Below, piece after piece: positions 18,689 to 27,056 of a stretch of DNA of 64,000 bases. Positions within the stretch are counted from its first letter, which is position 1. Every line of letters starts with the position of its first letter. The notes under the pieces were generated by a model that searched no databases, was not told the origin of the DNA, and was given only the letters and a program-made list of their open reading frames with translations. A program made the position numbers and the translations under genes. Source of the DNA: Rhizobiales bacterium NRL2 (GTDB lineage Bacteria; Pseudomonadota; Alphaproteobacteria; Minwuiales; Minwuiaceae); NCBI GenBank assembly GCA_001664005.1, contig CP016093.1, positions 3,245,001 through 3,309,000 on the forward strand. The letters are read 5' to 3'.

Positions 18689-19358
18689 CGTCCTCGTCCA
18701 TCTCGTCGGCCTTGCCTGAAAGCACGATCTCGCCACGGTCCATGACGTAGAACCGGTCGGCCAGATCGCGCGCGAAATCGAAATACTGCTCCACCAGCAG
18801 GATCGCCATGTCGCCCCGGTCGCGGAGCAGTTCGATGACCCGGCCGATGTCCTGGATGATCGACGGCTGGATGCCTTCGGTGGGCTCGTCGAGCAGCAGG
18901 ACGCGCGGCCGCGTCACAAGCGCCCGGGCGATGGCGAGTTGCTGCTGCTGGCCGCCCGAAAGGTCGCCGCCGCGCCGGCCCAGCATGTCCTTTAGCACCG
19001 GGAACAGTTCGAACAGATCCTCCGGCACGTGACGCTCGGCGCGCGGCAGGCAGGCATAACCCGTCTCCAGGTTGTCCCGCACCGACAGCAGCGGGAAGAT
19101 CTCGCGGCCCTGGGGCACGAAGGCGATGCCGCGCCGCGCCCGCTCGAACGGCTTCATGGCGTTGACCGCGGCCCCGTCGAGGCGGATCTCGCCCGACGAG
19201 ACCGGATGCTGTCCGACGATGGCGCGCAGGGTCGAGGTCTTGCCCACGCCATTGCGGCCCATCAGACAGGTGACGGTGCCCGGCGCCACGTCAAGGGAGA
19301 CGCCCCACAGGGCCTGCGAGGCGCCATAGGAGAGGTTGATATCGGAAACGTTCAGCAT
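18663..19358 (-). CDS. urtE: Urea ABC transporter ATP-binding protein UrtE
   Basis: A 231-residue LivF-type ATPase. It has a Walker A G-R-N-G-V-G-K-T-S, a signature L-S-G-G-Q-Q-Q-Q, a Walker B V-L-L-L-D-E-P-T-E-G-I-Q-P-S and an H-loop with Val-Glu-Gln-Tyr. The E-G-I-Q-P-S-I-I form is typical of UrtE rather than of amino-acid LivF proteins. The ATG follows GGGGAGG. It is one of the two ATPases of the urea importer. Confidence 0.93.
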   Translation of the reverse strand: MLNVSDINLSYGASQALWGVSLDVAPGTVTCLMGRNGVGKTSTLRAIVGQHPVSSGEIRLDGAAVNAMKPFERARRGIAFVPQGREIFPLLSVRDNLETGYACLPRAERHVPEDLFELFPVLKDMLGRRGGDLSGGQQQQLAIARALVTRPRVLLLDEPTEGIQPSIIQDIGRVIELLRDRGDMAILLVEQYFDFARDLADRFYVMDRGEIVLSGKADEMDEDDVRRHLTV

Positions 19359-19360
19359 CC

Positions 19361-20113
19361 CTACCTCCCCAGATAGACTTCGACGACGCGCTCGTTGGCG
19401 CTGACCGTGTCGAGCGAGCCCTCGGCCAGCACCGAGCCCTCGTGCAGCACCGTAACCTTGACGCCCAGATCGCGCACGAAGGTCATGTCGTGCTCGACCA
19501 CCACGACCGAGTGCGTCTTCGCGATGTCCTTCAGCAGGATCGCCGTCTCGGCGGTCTCGTCGTCGGTCATGCCGGCCGCCGGTTCGTCGACCAGCAGCAG
19601 CTTCGGATCCTGCGCCAGCAGCATGCCGATCTCCAGCCACTGCTTCTGACCGTGGCTGAGCGACCCCGCCAGCCTTCCCCGGTGATCGCCCAGACGGGTG
19701 ATCGCGAGGATCTCGTCGATACGATTCTCGGTATCCTTCGAACGCCGCCAGAGCAGGGTCGCGAAGACCGAGCGGTCGGCCTTCAACGCCAGTTCCAGGT
19801 TGTCATGGACCGACTGGGTCTCGAACACCGTCGGCTTCTGGAACTTGCGTCCGATGCCCAGTTCGGCGATCGCCGCCTCGTCGTGCTTCGTCAGGTCGAT
19901 GCTGCCCTCGAAGAAGATCTCGCCCTTGTCGGGGCGGGTCTTGCCGGTGATGACGTCCATCATGGTCGTCTTGCCGGCGCCGTTGGGGCCGATGATGGCT
20001 CGCATCTCGCCCCTGCCCATGACGAGCGAGAGATCGTTCAACGCCTTGAAGCCGTCGAAGGAAACGCTGACGCCGTCGAGGTAGAGGATGCTGTCAGTCA
20101 GTTGCTGCGCCAT
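19361..20113 (-). CDS. urtD: Urea ABC transporter ATP-binding protein UrtD
   Basis: A 250-residue LivG-type ATPase. It has a Walker A G-P-N-G-A-G-K-T-T, a signature L-S-H-G-Q-K-Q-W-L (the S-H-G-Q variant is typical of UrtD) and a Walker B L-L-L-V-D-E-P-A-A-G-M. The ATG (M-A-Q-Q-L) follows GGAGTAGG. It pairs with UrtE to drive urea uptake. Confidence 0.93.
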   Translation of the reverse strand: MAQQLTDSILYLDGVSVSFDGFKALNDLSLVMGRGEMRAIIGPNGAGKTTMMDVITGKTRPDKGEIFFEGSIDLTKHDEAAIAELGIGRKFQKPTVFETQSVHDNLELALKADRSVFATLLWRRSKDTENRIDEILAITRLGDHRGRLAGSLSHGQKQWLEIGMLLAQDPKLLLVDEPAAGMTDDETAETAILLKDIAKTHSVVVVEHDMTFVRDLGVKVTVLHEGSVLAEGSLDTVSANERVVEVYLGR

Positions 20114-20118
20114 GGTTC

Positions 20119-21258
20119 CTACTCCGCCGGGGCCGGGCCAAGGGCCGGCTTGGTGGGATCCGGACGTCCGGGCCGCCGGTTCCAGAGGGACGCGGCGAGC
20201 CCGACCAGCCCCTTCGGCAGGAACAGCGTGGCGCCGATGAACAGACCGCCCAGGGCGAACAGCCAGACATCGGGCAAGGTGCCCGTGAAATAGGTCTTGG
20301 CGTAGTTCACCAGGATGGCTCCGATCACCGCGCCGTAGAGCGTGCCCCGGCCGCCGACGGCGACCCAGACCACGATTTCGATGGACACCGCGGGCGCAAA
20401 CTCGCTGGGATTGATGATGCCGACCTGCGGCACGTAGAGCGCGCCGGCGACGCCGGCCATGCAGGCCGAGAGCGTGAAGACGGCCAGCTTGTAGCGGTCC
20501 ACCCGGTAGCCCAGGAAGCGGGTCCGGGATTCGGCGTCGCGGATCGCGGCGATCACCTTGCCGTATTTCGAGCGGGTAACCGATTTGCAGATCAGGAAGC
20601 CGAGCGCCAGCGCGGCGGCCGAGGCGAACAGGAGCCCCACGCGCGTCGCGTCCGACTGCAGGTCGAAGCCCAGGATGTCCTTGAAATCGGTCAGGCCGTT
20701 GTTGCCGCCAAAGCCCATGTTGTTGCGGAAGAAGGCGAGCATCAGCGCGAAGGTCATAGCCTGGGTGATGATCGAGAGATACACGCCCGTCACCCGGCTG
20801 CGGAAGGCGAACCAGCCGAAGACGAATGCCAGCGCGCCCGGCACCAGGATCACCATGACCATGGCGAACCAGAACATGTCGAAGCCGAACCAGTACCAGG
20901 GCAGCGCGTCGTAGTTCAGGAAGACCATGAAGTCCGGCAGCTCCGGATTGCCGTAGACGCCGCGATCGCCGATCTGGCGCATCAGATGCATCCCCATGGC
21001 GTAGCCGCCGAGGGCGAAGAACGCGCCGTGGCCGAGGCTGAGAATGCCGCAATAGCCCCAGATCAGGTCCACCGACAACGCCAGCAGGGCATAGGTCAGG
21101 TACTTGCCGACCAGGCTGACCATGTAGGTCGGCGCATGCAGCGGTGACGACGCCGGGAGCAGCTGGTTGGACAGGCCGACCAGCAGGATCACGCCCAGCA
21201 GGATGGCGAGAAAGATCATCCCGCCACGGTCGAACGCGCGAAAGACGAAGCCTTTCAT
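20119..21258 (-). CDS. urtC: Urea ABC transporter permease UrtC
   Basis: A 379-residue LivM-type permease with about ten membrane segments. W-G-Y-C-G-I-L-S-L-G-H-G-A-F-F-A-L-G is a family signature, and a large loop carries F-M-V-F-L-N-Y-D-A-L-P-W-Y-W, common in UrtC. Two ATGs two codons apart could start it. The one at 21258 has ideal spacing to GGAG, while the one at 21264 overlaps the urtB stop as ATGA. Confidence 0.92.
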   Translation of the reverse strand: MKGFVFRAFDRGGMIFLAILLGVILLVGLSNQLLPASSPLHAPTYMVSLVGKYLTYALLALSVDLIWGYCGILSLGHGAFFALGGYAMGMHLMRQIGDRGVYGNPELPDFMVFLNYDALPWYWFGFDMFWFAMVMVILVPGALAFVFGWFAFRSRVTGVYLSIITQAMTFALMLAFFRNNMGFGGNNGLTDFKDILGFDLQSDATRVGLLFASAAALALGFLICKSVTRSKYGKVIAAIRDAESRTRFLGYRVDRYKLAVFTLSACMAGVAGALYVPQVGIINPSEFAPAVSIEIVVWVAVGGRGTLYGAVIGAILVNYAKTYFTGTLPDVWLFALGGLFIGATLFLPKGLVGLAASLWNRRPGRPDPTKPALGPAPAE

Positions 21259-21260
21259 GA

Positions 21261-22868
21261 TCATGACTCCACCACGCGGCCCTTGAGCGCGAACAGACCG
21301 CGCGGCCGCTTCTGGATGAACAGGATGATGAAGACCAGGATCAGGATCTTGGCCAGCACTGCACCGGCGAAGGGCTCGAGGAACTTGTTGGCGATGCCCA
21401 GCGTCAGGGCGCCCACCAGTGTCCCCCACAGATTGCCGACGCCGCCGAAGACCACGACCATGAAGCTGTCGACGATGTAGGACTGCCCCAGATTGGGGCT
21501 GACATTGTCGATCTGGCTCAGCGCCACGCCGGCGATGCCGGCGATGCCGGAACCCAGCCCGAAGGTCATTGCGTCGACCCAGTCGGTGCGGATGCCCATG
21601 GCGCCCGCCATGCGGCGGTTCTGCGTCACCGCGCGCATCTGCAGGCCCAGCGGCGTCCTGCGCAGCACCAGCATCAGCGCCGCCAGCACCACGAAGGCGA
21701 AGCAGATGATCCAGATGCGGTTGTAGGTCATCGTCATGGCGCCGATCTCGACCGCGCCGGACATGAAGGACGGATTGCCGACTTCCTGGTTGGTCGGCCC
21801 GAAGATCGTCCGGACCGCCTGCTGCAGCACCAGGCTGACACCCCAGGTGGCCAGCAGGGTCTCCAGCGGCCGGCCGTAGAGATAGCGGATGATGCCGCGT
21901 TCGATGGCGACACCCACGGCGCCGGAGACGAGGAAGGCGAGCGGTATGGCGAGCGCCAGGCTGCCGTCGAACAGCTCCGGCGCATGATTGCGGATGACTT
22001 CCTGGACGACGAAGGTCGTATAGGCCCCCAGCATTACCATCTCGCCATGGGCCATGTTGATGACGCCCATGACGCCGAAGGTGATGGCGAGACCGATGGC
22101 GGCCATCAGCAGCACCGAACCCAGGCTGATGCCGTAGTAGATGTTCTGCGCCGTCGCCCAGAGCGCCAGCCGGTCCTCGATATCGCCGATCGCGGCGACG
22201 GCCGCCTGACGCAGTTCCGGCGGCGCGTCGGCCGGAAGCCGCTTGAGCATTGACATCACATCGCGGCCGCCCTTCTCGGCGAGAATGCGCACAGCCTCGA
22301 CCTTGGTCGCCGTGTCGAAGTCGGAACGAAGCACCGAAGCGGCGCGGGCCTGCATCATCGCCTCGAGTATGGCCTCATCACGCTCGTTGGCGATCGCCTG
22401 GTCCAGACTGGCGATCGCCTCCGGATCGGGACTGCCGAACAGCGACGCGGCGGCGGCGCGGCGAACCTTCGGGTCCTTGGCCAGCAGCGTCAGCGCGCCA
22501 AGCGCGCTGTCGATGGCGCGCCGCAGGTTGTTGTTGACGCCGATGCGGCGGGCGTCGCGGCTGCCGACATTCTCGACGAACTCGCCGGTGATCGGATCCA
22601 GCAGATCGCGGCCGCTTTCGGCCTTGCGGGCGATGAAGACCTTGCCGTCGGACTTGCGGGAATAGAGATCGCCGTCGCGGAAGGCGGTGAGCGCGCCGGC
22701 GGCCCGGGCGTCGCCGGTGGCGGCGATCTTCGCGACGATCGCCTCCTTCTCGGCGTAGTCGTCGGTGTTCAGTTGTTCGATCAGCCCTGTCAGGTCGTCC
22801 GCGCGCGCCTCGATCGCTGGCAGGCAGAGGCAGAGAGCGAACAGCAGGGCGAGAAAGCGGGCCATCAT
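21261..22868 (-). CDS. urtB: Urea ABC transporter permease UrtB with periplasmic N-terminal domain
   Basis: A 535-residue protein. Residues 1-23 are a signal sequence and residues 24 to about 230 form an alpha-helical, HEAT-like extracytoplasmic domain. The LivH-type permease begins near residue 235 (Y-Y-G-I-S-L-G-S-V-L-L-M-A-A-I-G-L-A-I-T), with G-V-M-G-V-I-N-M-A-H-G-E as the family signature. The N-terminal extension is normal for UrtB and separates it from amino-acid LivH proteins. It is followed by urtC and preceded by strong hairpins after urtA. Confidence 0.93.
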   Translation of the reverse strand: MMARFLALLFALCLCLPAIEARADDLTGLIEQLNTDDYAEKEAIVAKIAATGDARAAGALTAFRDGDLYSRKSDGKVFIARKAESGRDLLDPITGEFVENVGSRDARRIGVNNNLRRAIDSALGALTLLAKDPKVRRAAAASLFGSPDPEAIASLDQAIANERDEAILEAMMQARAASVLRSDFDTATKVEAVRILAEKGGRDVMSMLKRLPADAPPELRQAAVAAIGDIEDRLALWATAQNIYYGISLGSVLLMAAIGLAITFGVMGVINMAHGEMVMLGAYTTFVVQEVIRNHAPELFDGSLALAIPLAFLVSGAVGVAIERGIIRYLYGRPLETLLATWGVSLVLQQAVRTIFGPTNQEVGNPSFMSGAVEIGAMTMTYNRIWIICFAFVVLAALMLVLRRTPLGLQMRAVTQNRRMAGAMGIRTDWVDAMTFGLGSGIAGIAGVALSQIDNVSPNLGQSYIVDSFMVVVFGGVGNLWGTLVGALTLGIANKFLEPFAGAVLAKILILVFIILFIQKRPRGLFALKGRVVES

Positions 22869-22926
22869 CAGCCGATCTCGCTTCGTTGTCTGGGGGTCTG
22901 GAACTCGTCTCGGTCGGTCAGGGACC

Positions 22927-22994
22927 GGCGGCGGCCGTCGCTCAGGGAGCGCAGGCCGCCGCCTGCCCGTTCGTCACGCCGCCATGAAGGCGGC
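22927..22994. terminator. Strong intercistronic hairpins after urtA
   Basis: In the 136-bp urtA-urtB gap, GGCGGCGGCC at 22927-22936 pairs with GGCCGCCGCC at 22954-22963, enclosing an inner CGCTC-AGG-GAGCG hairpin. A second hairpin, GCCGCC-ATGAA-GGCGGC, is at 22978-22994. There is no U-tract, so these probably act as partial attenuators or 3' message stabilisers that keep UrtA in excess, rather than as full terminators. Confidence 0.6.
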
Positions 22995-23004
22995 GCCTCT
23001 CAGG

Positions 23005-24288
23005 TCAGGAACCCGAGCCGTACTTCGGCTTCTCGCAGCCGCCGCAGACCCAGGGATAGGTCCAATTGGCGGTCAGCTTGGAGCTCTCCGGAATGAAGTC
23101 CGACCAGGCGTCGCCCTTGACCACGCCTTCGGTCGACCAGACGGTCTGGAACTGGCCGTCATCCTGGATCTCGCCGATCAGCACCGGCTTGGACAGATGA
23201 TGATTGGTGTTCATCACCGCGACGCCGCCGGTCAGGTTCGGAACCTCCTGGCCGTACATGGCCTGGCGCACCGCATCGACGTCGGTGGTGCCGGCCTGCT
23301 GGACGGCCTGCACCCACATCTGGAAGCCGATGTAGTGGGCTTCCATCGGGTCATTGGTGACGCGGTCCTCATTGCCGATGAAGGCGTGCCACTTGCCGAT
23401 GAAGCTGTCGTTCTGCGGCGTGTCGACGCTCATGAAGTAGTTCCAGGCGGCCAGGTGACCGACCAGCGGGCCGGTGTCGATGCCCGCCAGCTCTTCCTCG
23501 CCGACCGAGAAGGCGACGACCGGGATGTCCTGGGCGGCGATGCCCTGGTTGCCGAGCTCCTTGTAGAACGGCACGTTGGCGTCGCCGTTGATGGTGGAGA
23601 CCACGGCGGTCTTCTTGCCCGCGGAACCGAAGTTCTTGATGTCCGCCACGATCGTCTGCCAGTCGGCGTGACCGAACGGCGTGTAGTTGATCATGATGTC
23701 CTCGGCCGCGACGCCCTTGGCCTTGAGGAAAGCCTCGAGGATCTTGTTGGTCGTGCGCGGATAGACATAGTCGGTGCCGGCGAGAACCCAGCGCTCGACG
23801 CCTTCCACATTCATCAGGTACTCGACAGCCGGGATCGCCTGCTGGTTCGGCGCGGCGCCGGTGTAGAACACGTTCTTCGAGCTCTCCTCGCCCTCATACT
23901 GGACGGGGTAGAACAGCAGGCTGTTCAGTTCCTCGAAGACCGGCAGCACGGACTTGCGCGACACGCTGGTCCAGCAGCCGAAGACCACGTCGGCCTTCTC
24001 GACCTCGATCAGCTCGCGCGCCTTCTCGGCGAACAGCGGCCAGTTGGAGGCCGGGTCGACAACGACCGCCTCGAGCTGCTTGCCGAGCAGGCCGCCCTTC
24101 TTGTTCTGGTCCTCGATCAGCATCAGCATGACGTCCTTCAGGGTCGTCTCGCTGATCGCCATGGTGCCGGACAGCGAATGCAGCACGCCGACCTTGATCG
24201 TCTCTTCAGCCTGGGCTGCGCCTGATACCAGGCCGAGCGCCATTGCGCTCGCGGCTGCCAGGGCTTTTACCCTCCCGAATTTCAACAT
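23005..24288 (-). CDS. urtA: Urea ABC transporter substrate-binding protein UrtA
   Basis: A 427-residue periplasmic binding protein of the UrtA/Amide-binding type. It has a signal peptide of about 25 residues (cleavage after G-A-A-Q-A), then T-I-K-V-G-V-L-H-S-L-S-G-T-M-A-I-S-E, which is diagnostic of UrtA. The C-terminus carries W-V-C-G-G-C-E-K, typical of the family. The ATG (M-L-K-F-G) follows AGGAGG by 11 bases; a GTG four codons upstream is an alternative. It leads the urea operon and is expected to be nitrogen-regulated through the sigma-54-like promoter at 24335. Confidence 0.95.
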   Translation of the reverse strand: MLKFGRVKALAAASAMALGLVSGAAQAEETIKVGVLHSLSGTMAISETTLKDVMLMLIEDQNKKGGLLGKQLEAVVVDPASNWPLFAEKARELIEVEKADVVFGCWTSVSRKSVLPVFEELNSLLFYPVQYEGEESSKNVFYTGAAPNQQAIPAVEYLMNVEGVERWVLAGTDYVYPRTTNKILEAFLKAKGVAAEDIMINYTPFGHADWQTIVADIKNFGSAGKKTAVVSTINGDANVPFYKELGNQGIAAQDIPVVAFSVGEEELAGIDTGPLVGHLAAWNYFMSVDTPQNDSFIGKWHAFIGNEDRVTNDPMEAHYIGFQMWVQAVQQAGTTDVDAVRQAMYGQEVPNLTGGVAVMNTNHHLSKPVLIGEIQDDGQFQTVWSTEGVVKGDAWSDFIPESSKLTANWTYPWVCGGCEKPKYGSGS

Positions 24289-24334
24289 CGTCTCATCCAC
24301 CTCCTGTGAGCGATTGGCCTAACGCTCTCCCTAG

Positions 24335-24350
24335 TCCAAGAGACGTGCCA
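24335..24350 (-). promoter_or_regulatory. Sigma-54-like promoter of the urt-ure operon
   Basis: Read on the minus strand, TGGCACG-TCTC-TTGGA matches TGGCACG-N4-TTGCW at 11 of 12 positions with correct spacing. The mismatch falls on the C of the -12 GC, which may weaken it. It lies 47 bp upstream of the urtA ATG, leaving a leader of about 35 nt. No other promoter for the 12-gene operon was evident. Confidence 0.6.
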
Positions 24351-24445
24351 GTCGTTGTTGCGCTCGCGAAGGTGAAATTAGCGATTTACTTACATGAGGT
24401 TAGACGAATATGACTGAAAATCGGGCACCGTTGTAACTCGCCTTT

Positions 24446-24479
24446 ATTTTGGGCATGGCGACAGGACATCGCCCAAAAT
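24446..24479. other. Inverted repeat ATTTTGGGC-N16-GCCCAAAAT upstream of the urea operon
   Basis: A perfect 9-bp inverted repeat lies about 100-130 bp upstream of the sigma-54-like promoter and downstream of the ppa stop. It could be an activator-binding enhancer site for urtA or a hairpin ending the ppa transcript. It does not fit the NtrC consensus and has no U-tract, so its role is undecided. The surrounding 24289-24521 is distinctly A+T-rich for this genome and holds no gene I can support. Confidence 0.4.
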
Positions 24480-24521
24480 TCATGCATACTCGCCGCCTGC
24501 ATACGAATGAACCAGCAGGGA

Positions 24522-25046
24522 TCAGGGGCCGGCCGCGATCGCCTTGTCGATGATCGCGGCGGCTTCATCGGCATCGACCCAGCCATGGACCTTGACCCAC
24601 TTGCGCGGCTCCAGATCCTTGTAGTGCTCGAAGAAGTGACGGATCTGGTCGAGCAGAAGCTGCGGCAGGTCGCTGTAGGACGACACGCCGGCGTAATACG
24701 GATGCAGTTCGTTGACGGGCACGGACAGGATCTTCTCGTCCATGCCGGCCTCGTCCTCCAGCACCAGCGCGCCGACGGGCCGCGCGCGCACCACCGCGCC
24801 GGGAATCACCGCCGGCCGGCCCGCGACCATGATATCCAGCGGGTCGCCGTCATCGGCCAGCGTATGCGGGATGAAGCCGTAATTGCACGGGTAGTACATC
24901 GCCGTGTGCAGGAAGCGGTCGACGAACAGCGCGCCGGACTTCTTGTCCACCTCGTACTTCACCGGCTCGCCGCCGATGGGGATTTCGATGATGACGTTGA
25001 CGTCCCAGGGCGGGTTCCGCCCGATCTCGATCTCGTTGACGTTCAT
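24522..25046 (-). CDS. ppa: Inorganic pyrophosphatase (family I)
   Basis: A 174-residue soluble family I pyrophosphatase. Key residues sit in E-V-D-K-K-S-G-A-L-F-V-D-R, Y-Y-P-C-N-Y-G-F-I-P-H-T-L, the metal-binding D-D-G-D-P-L-D-I-M and K-V-H-G-W near the end. It hydrolyses PPi to phosphate and is normally essential. It lies next to phnF on the same strand. C-P lyase operation yields pyrophosphate at the PhnM step, so co-location with the phn genes may be useful but could be chance. Confidence 0.93.
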   Translation of the reverse strand: MNVNEIEIGRNPPWDVNVIIEIPIGGEPVKYEVDKKSGALFVDRFLHTAMYYPCNYGFIPHTLADDGDPLDIMVAGRPAVIPGAVVRARPVGALVLEDEAGMDEKILSVPVNELHPYYAGVSSYSDLPQLLLDQIRHFFEHYKDLEPRKWVKVHGWVDADEAAAIIDKAIAAGP

Positions 25047-25127
25047 CGCTGGATCGCCGCTCCCTTGCCGGTTCGATGGGCCCTGAAACCAGAGGTCGGG
25101 CCTGAGGCCGCGAAAGCAAGGGCGGGC

Positions 25128-25874
25128 TCAACTGCCGGCGACCGGATCCTCGCCCACCACGAACTGGACACGATCGGCGGCGAACAACGCGACGCCGTAT
25201 TCGACCGGCGCCCCGTCGGCGTCGACATTGACGCTTTCGGTGCGCAGCAACGGGCGGCTGCGCGGTAGCTCCAGCGTCTCGGCTTCGGCGGCGGTCGGCA
25301 GCAAGGCCTGGATGCGCGTCACCGCGCGGCGGTAGTTGACTACCCCGCACTCGGCCAGCGCGCGGGAGACCGACAGCGTCGCCTCGAAGCGCCGCGCGAT
25401 GTCGGGAAAGCGCGCTGCCGGGAAGCTGTGGGTCGTCAGGCTGAGCGGCCGGCCGTCGACCAGGGAGACCGTGCGGATCGCCCACAGCCGGGCGCCGCGG
25501 CGCAAACCGAGCGCGGTGGCGGCGGCGGTGTCGGCGGCGACCTTCCCGGCCGATAGCAGGCGCCTTGAGCGCTCGGCCTCGGGCCCGGACAGACTCTCGG
25601 AGAACCGCGTCCGCGGACCCACGGCATAGTCGCGCACATGCTCGCGCACGAAACTGCCCCGCCCCTGCTCGGAGCGGATCAGGCCCGCATCGTCCAGCGC
25701 CGCCAGGGCGCGGCGCACGGTGTGACGGTTCACCCCCGCGTCGCGCGAAAGCGCGGCCTCGGTCGGCAGACGTTCGCCCGGTTTCAGACCGCCTCCCCGG
25801 ATGCGGGCGGCGAGCTGTTCGGCGATCTGCGCCCAGACGGAGGCGGCCCCGCCGCGTTCGATCTCGAATGTCAT
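25128..25874 (-). CDS. phnF: GntR-family (HutC subfamily) regulator PhnF
   Basis: A 248-residue regulator with an N-terminal winged helix (A-E-Q-L-A-A-R-I-R, then L-P-T-E-A-A-L-S-R and N-R-H-T-V-R-R-A-L) and a C-terminal UTRA effector domain. It is divergent from phnG. The intervening 111 bp holds a perfect palindrome containing GTCTAGAC, which fits HutC-subfamily operators. PhnF proteins repress phosphonate-use genes and respond to phosphate or phosphonate status. The start at M-T-F-E-I-E gives a normal length; a longer in-frame extension would run into the operator. Confidence 0.85.
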   Translation of the reverse strand: MTFEIERGGAASVWAQIAEQLAARIRGGGLKPGERLPTEAALSRDAGVNRHTVRRALAALDDAGLIRSEQGRGSFVREHVRDYAVGPRTRFSESLSGPEAERSRRLLSAGKVAADTAAATALGLRRGARLWAIRTVSLVDGRPLSLTTHSFPAARFPDIARRFEATLSVSRALAECGVVNYRRAVTRIQALLPTAAEAETLELPRSRPLLRTESVNVDADGAPVEYGVALFAADRVQFVVGEDPVAGS

Positions 25875-25932
25875 CAAGACGTCGTCGAATCCCTGTTGAA
25901 CTGCATCGTGCAGATTGGTAAATAGTCGATAA

Positions 25933-25952
25933 TTGTCTAGACATCTAGACAA
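25933..25952. promoter_or_regulatory. PhnF operator: TTGTCTAGA-CA-TCTAGACAA
   Basis: A perfect 9-bp inverted repeat with a 2-bp centre lies between phnF and phnG. The first half also contains TGTCTAGACA, itself palindromic, so two overlapping GTCTAGAC-type sites exist. This matches the GT-N-TA-N-AC pattern of HutC-subfamily GntR repressors. It is well placed to control both the divergent phnF gene and the phnGHIJKL operon. Confidence 0.75.
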
Positions 25953-25985
25953 ATCTTCAAATTGTTCGGTTTTCGGGACGGCGCG

Positions 25986-26459
25986 ATGACGGACTCGGCG
26001 GAACTCACATCAGGACAGCGGGACCGGCGGCGCTGGATGGGCGTACTGGCGAAGGCCGATCCGGCGCATCTGGCGGAACTCTGGCAGGTGGCCATGCGCG
26101 CTGGCGAACCGGCGCATGAGACGGTGCGCGCGCCGGAGATCGGCATGGTGATGACCCGCGGCCGGGCCGGCGGTTCCGGACAGGCGTTCAACCTGGGCGA
26201 GATGACCGTCACGCGCTGCGCCGTACGGCTGGCGGACGGCGCGGTCGGCCAGTCCTGGGTCGCGGGCCGGAGCAAGAAGCACGCGCGTCTCGCCGCGCTC
26301 TGCGACGGGCTGATGCAGGGCGATGCTGCGGCGATGATCGAAGCCGCCATCGTCGCGCCGCTGGCGCGGGCCGAGGCCGAACGCCGGCGGCTGCAGGCCC
26401 GCAAGGCGGCGGCGACCACGGTCGAGTTCTTCACCATGGTGCGCGGAGAGGACGAATGA
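25986..26459 (+). CDS. phnG: C-P lyase core subunit PhnG
   Basis: A 157-residue PhnG, recognised by R-R-R-W-M-G-V-L-A-K-A at the N-terminus, P-E-I-G-M-V-M-T-R-G-R-A-G-G-S-G-Q-A-F-N-L-G-E centrally and T-V-E-F-F-T-M-V-R-G near the end. Together with PhnH, I and J it forms the core complex that attaches phosphonates to ribose-5-triphosphate. The ATG at 25986 lies 33 bp past the PhnF palindrome. The stop overlaps phnH (ATGA). Confidence 0.93.
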   Translation: MTDSAELTSGQRDRRRWMGVLAKADPAHLAELWQVAMRAGEPAHETVRAPEIGMVMTRGRAGGSGQAFNLGEMTVTRCAVRLADGAVGQSWVAGRSKKHARLAALCDGLMQGDAAAMIEAAIVAPLARAEAERRRLQARKAAATTVEFFTMVRGEDE

Positions 26460-27052
26460 GCCTTCAGGGCGAACTCCATGCCGGCCTCGCCGATCCGGTC
26501 TTCGATTCCCAACGGGTCTTCCGCGCGGTTCTCGACGCGCTGGCGCGCCCCGGTCGCGTCGTCGCCTTCCCCCGGTCCTGCGACGCCCTCGGCGGACTTG
26601 CCGCCGAACCGCTGGCGATCCTGCTGTCGCTGGCCGACAACACCACACCGGTCTGGCTGCCCGAAAGCCTGCAGGACGGCACGCTCGCGGGCCACCTCGC
26701 CTTTCACGCGGGTGTCGTGCTCACGACGGAGCCCGTGAAGGCCGCATTCGCCGTGATCGACAGCGCGGTGGACGCGGCCTTCATCGACCGCTTCGCGATC
26801 GGCGCGCCGGACTATCCCGACCGTTCGACGACGCTGATCCTGCCCTGCGCCAACGTGACGGACGACGCCGGGTGGAGCCTTGCCGGCCCCGGCATCGAGA
26901 CGACGGCCCGCCTCGGCATCGAGCCCGCGCACCCGGCGCTGGAGACGGCGATCCGCCGCAACGCGACGCTGTCGCCGCTGGGCCTCGACGTGATCTTCAC
27001 CGCGCCCGGCCGTGTCGCCGCCATCCCCCGTTCCACCCGGCTGGAGGAGTGA
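26456..27052 (+). CDS. phnH: C-P lyase core subunit PhnH
   Basis: A 198-residue PhnH. Family-typical stretches include F-R-A-V-L-D-A-L-A-R-P-G-R near residue 25, L-L-S-L-A-D-N-T-T-P-V-W-L, and P-L-G-L-D-V-I-F-T near the C-terminus. It is a structural member of the PhnGHIJ core. Its start overlaps phnG and it is followed after 4 bp by phnI. Confidence 0.93.
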   Translation: MSLQGELHAGLADPVFDSQRVFRAVLDALARPGRVVAFPRSCDALGGLAAEPLAILLSLADNTTPVWLPESLQDGTLAGHLAFHAGVVLTTEPVKAAFAVIDSAVDAAFIDRFAIGAPDYPDRSTTLILPCANVTDDAGWSLAGPGIETTARLGIEPAHPALETAIRRNATLSPLGLDVIFTAPGRVAAIPRSTRLEE

Positions 27053-27056
27053 TCGC

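Noticed and set aside
24446..24479. Inverted repeat as a definite Rho-independent terminator for ppa
   Set aside because: The 16-base loop is large and no T-run follows; kept only as an undecided element.
25860..25885. Pho box at the phnF start (TGTCAT then CGTCGT)
   Set aside because: The second repeat is poor and the first coincides with the phnF start codon on the other strand.
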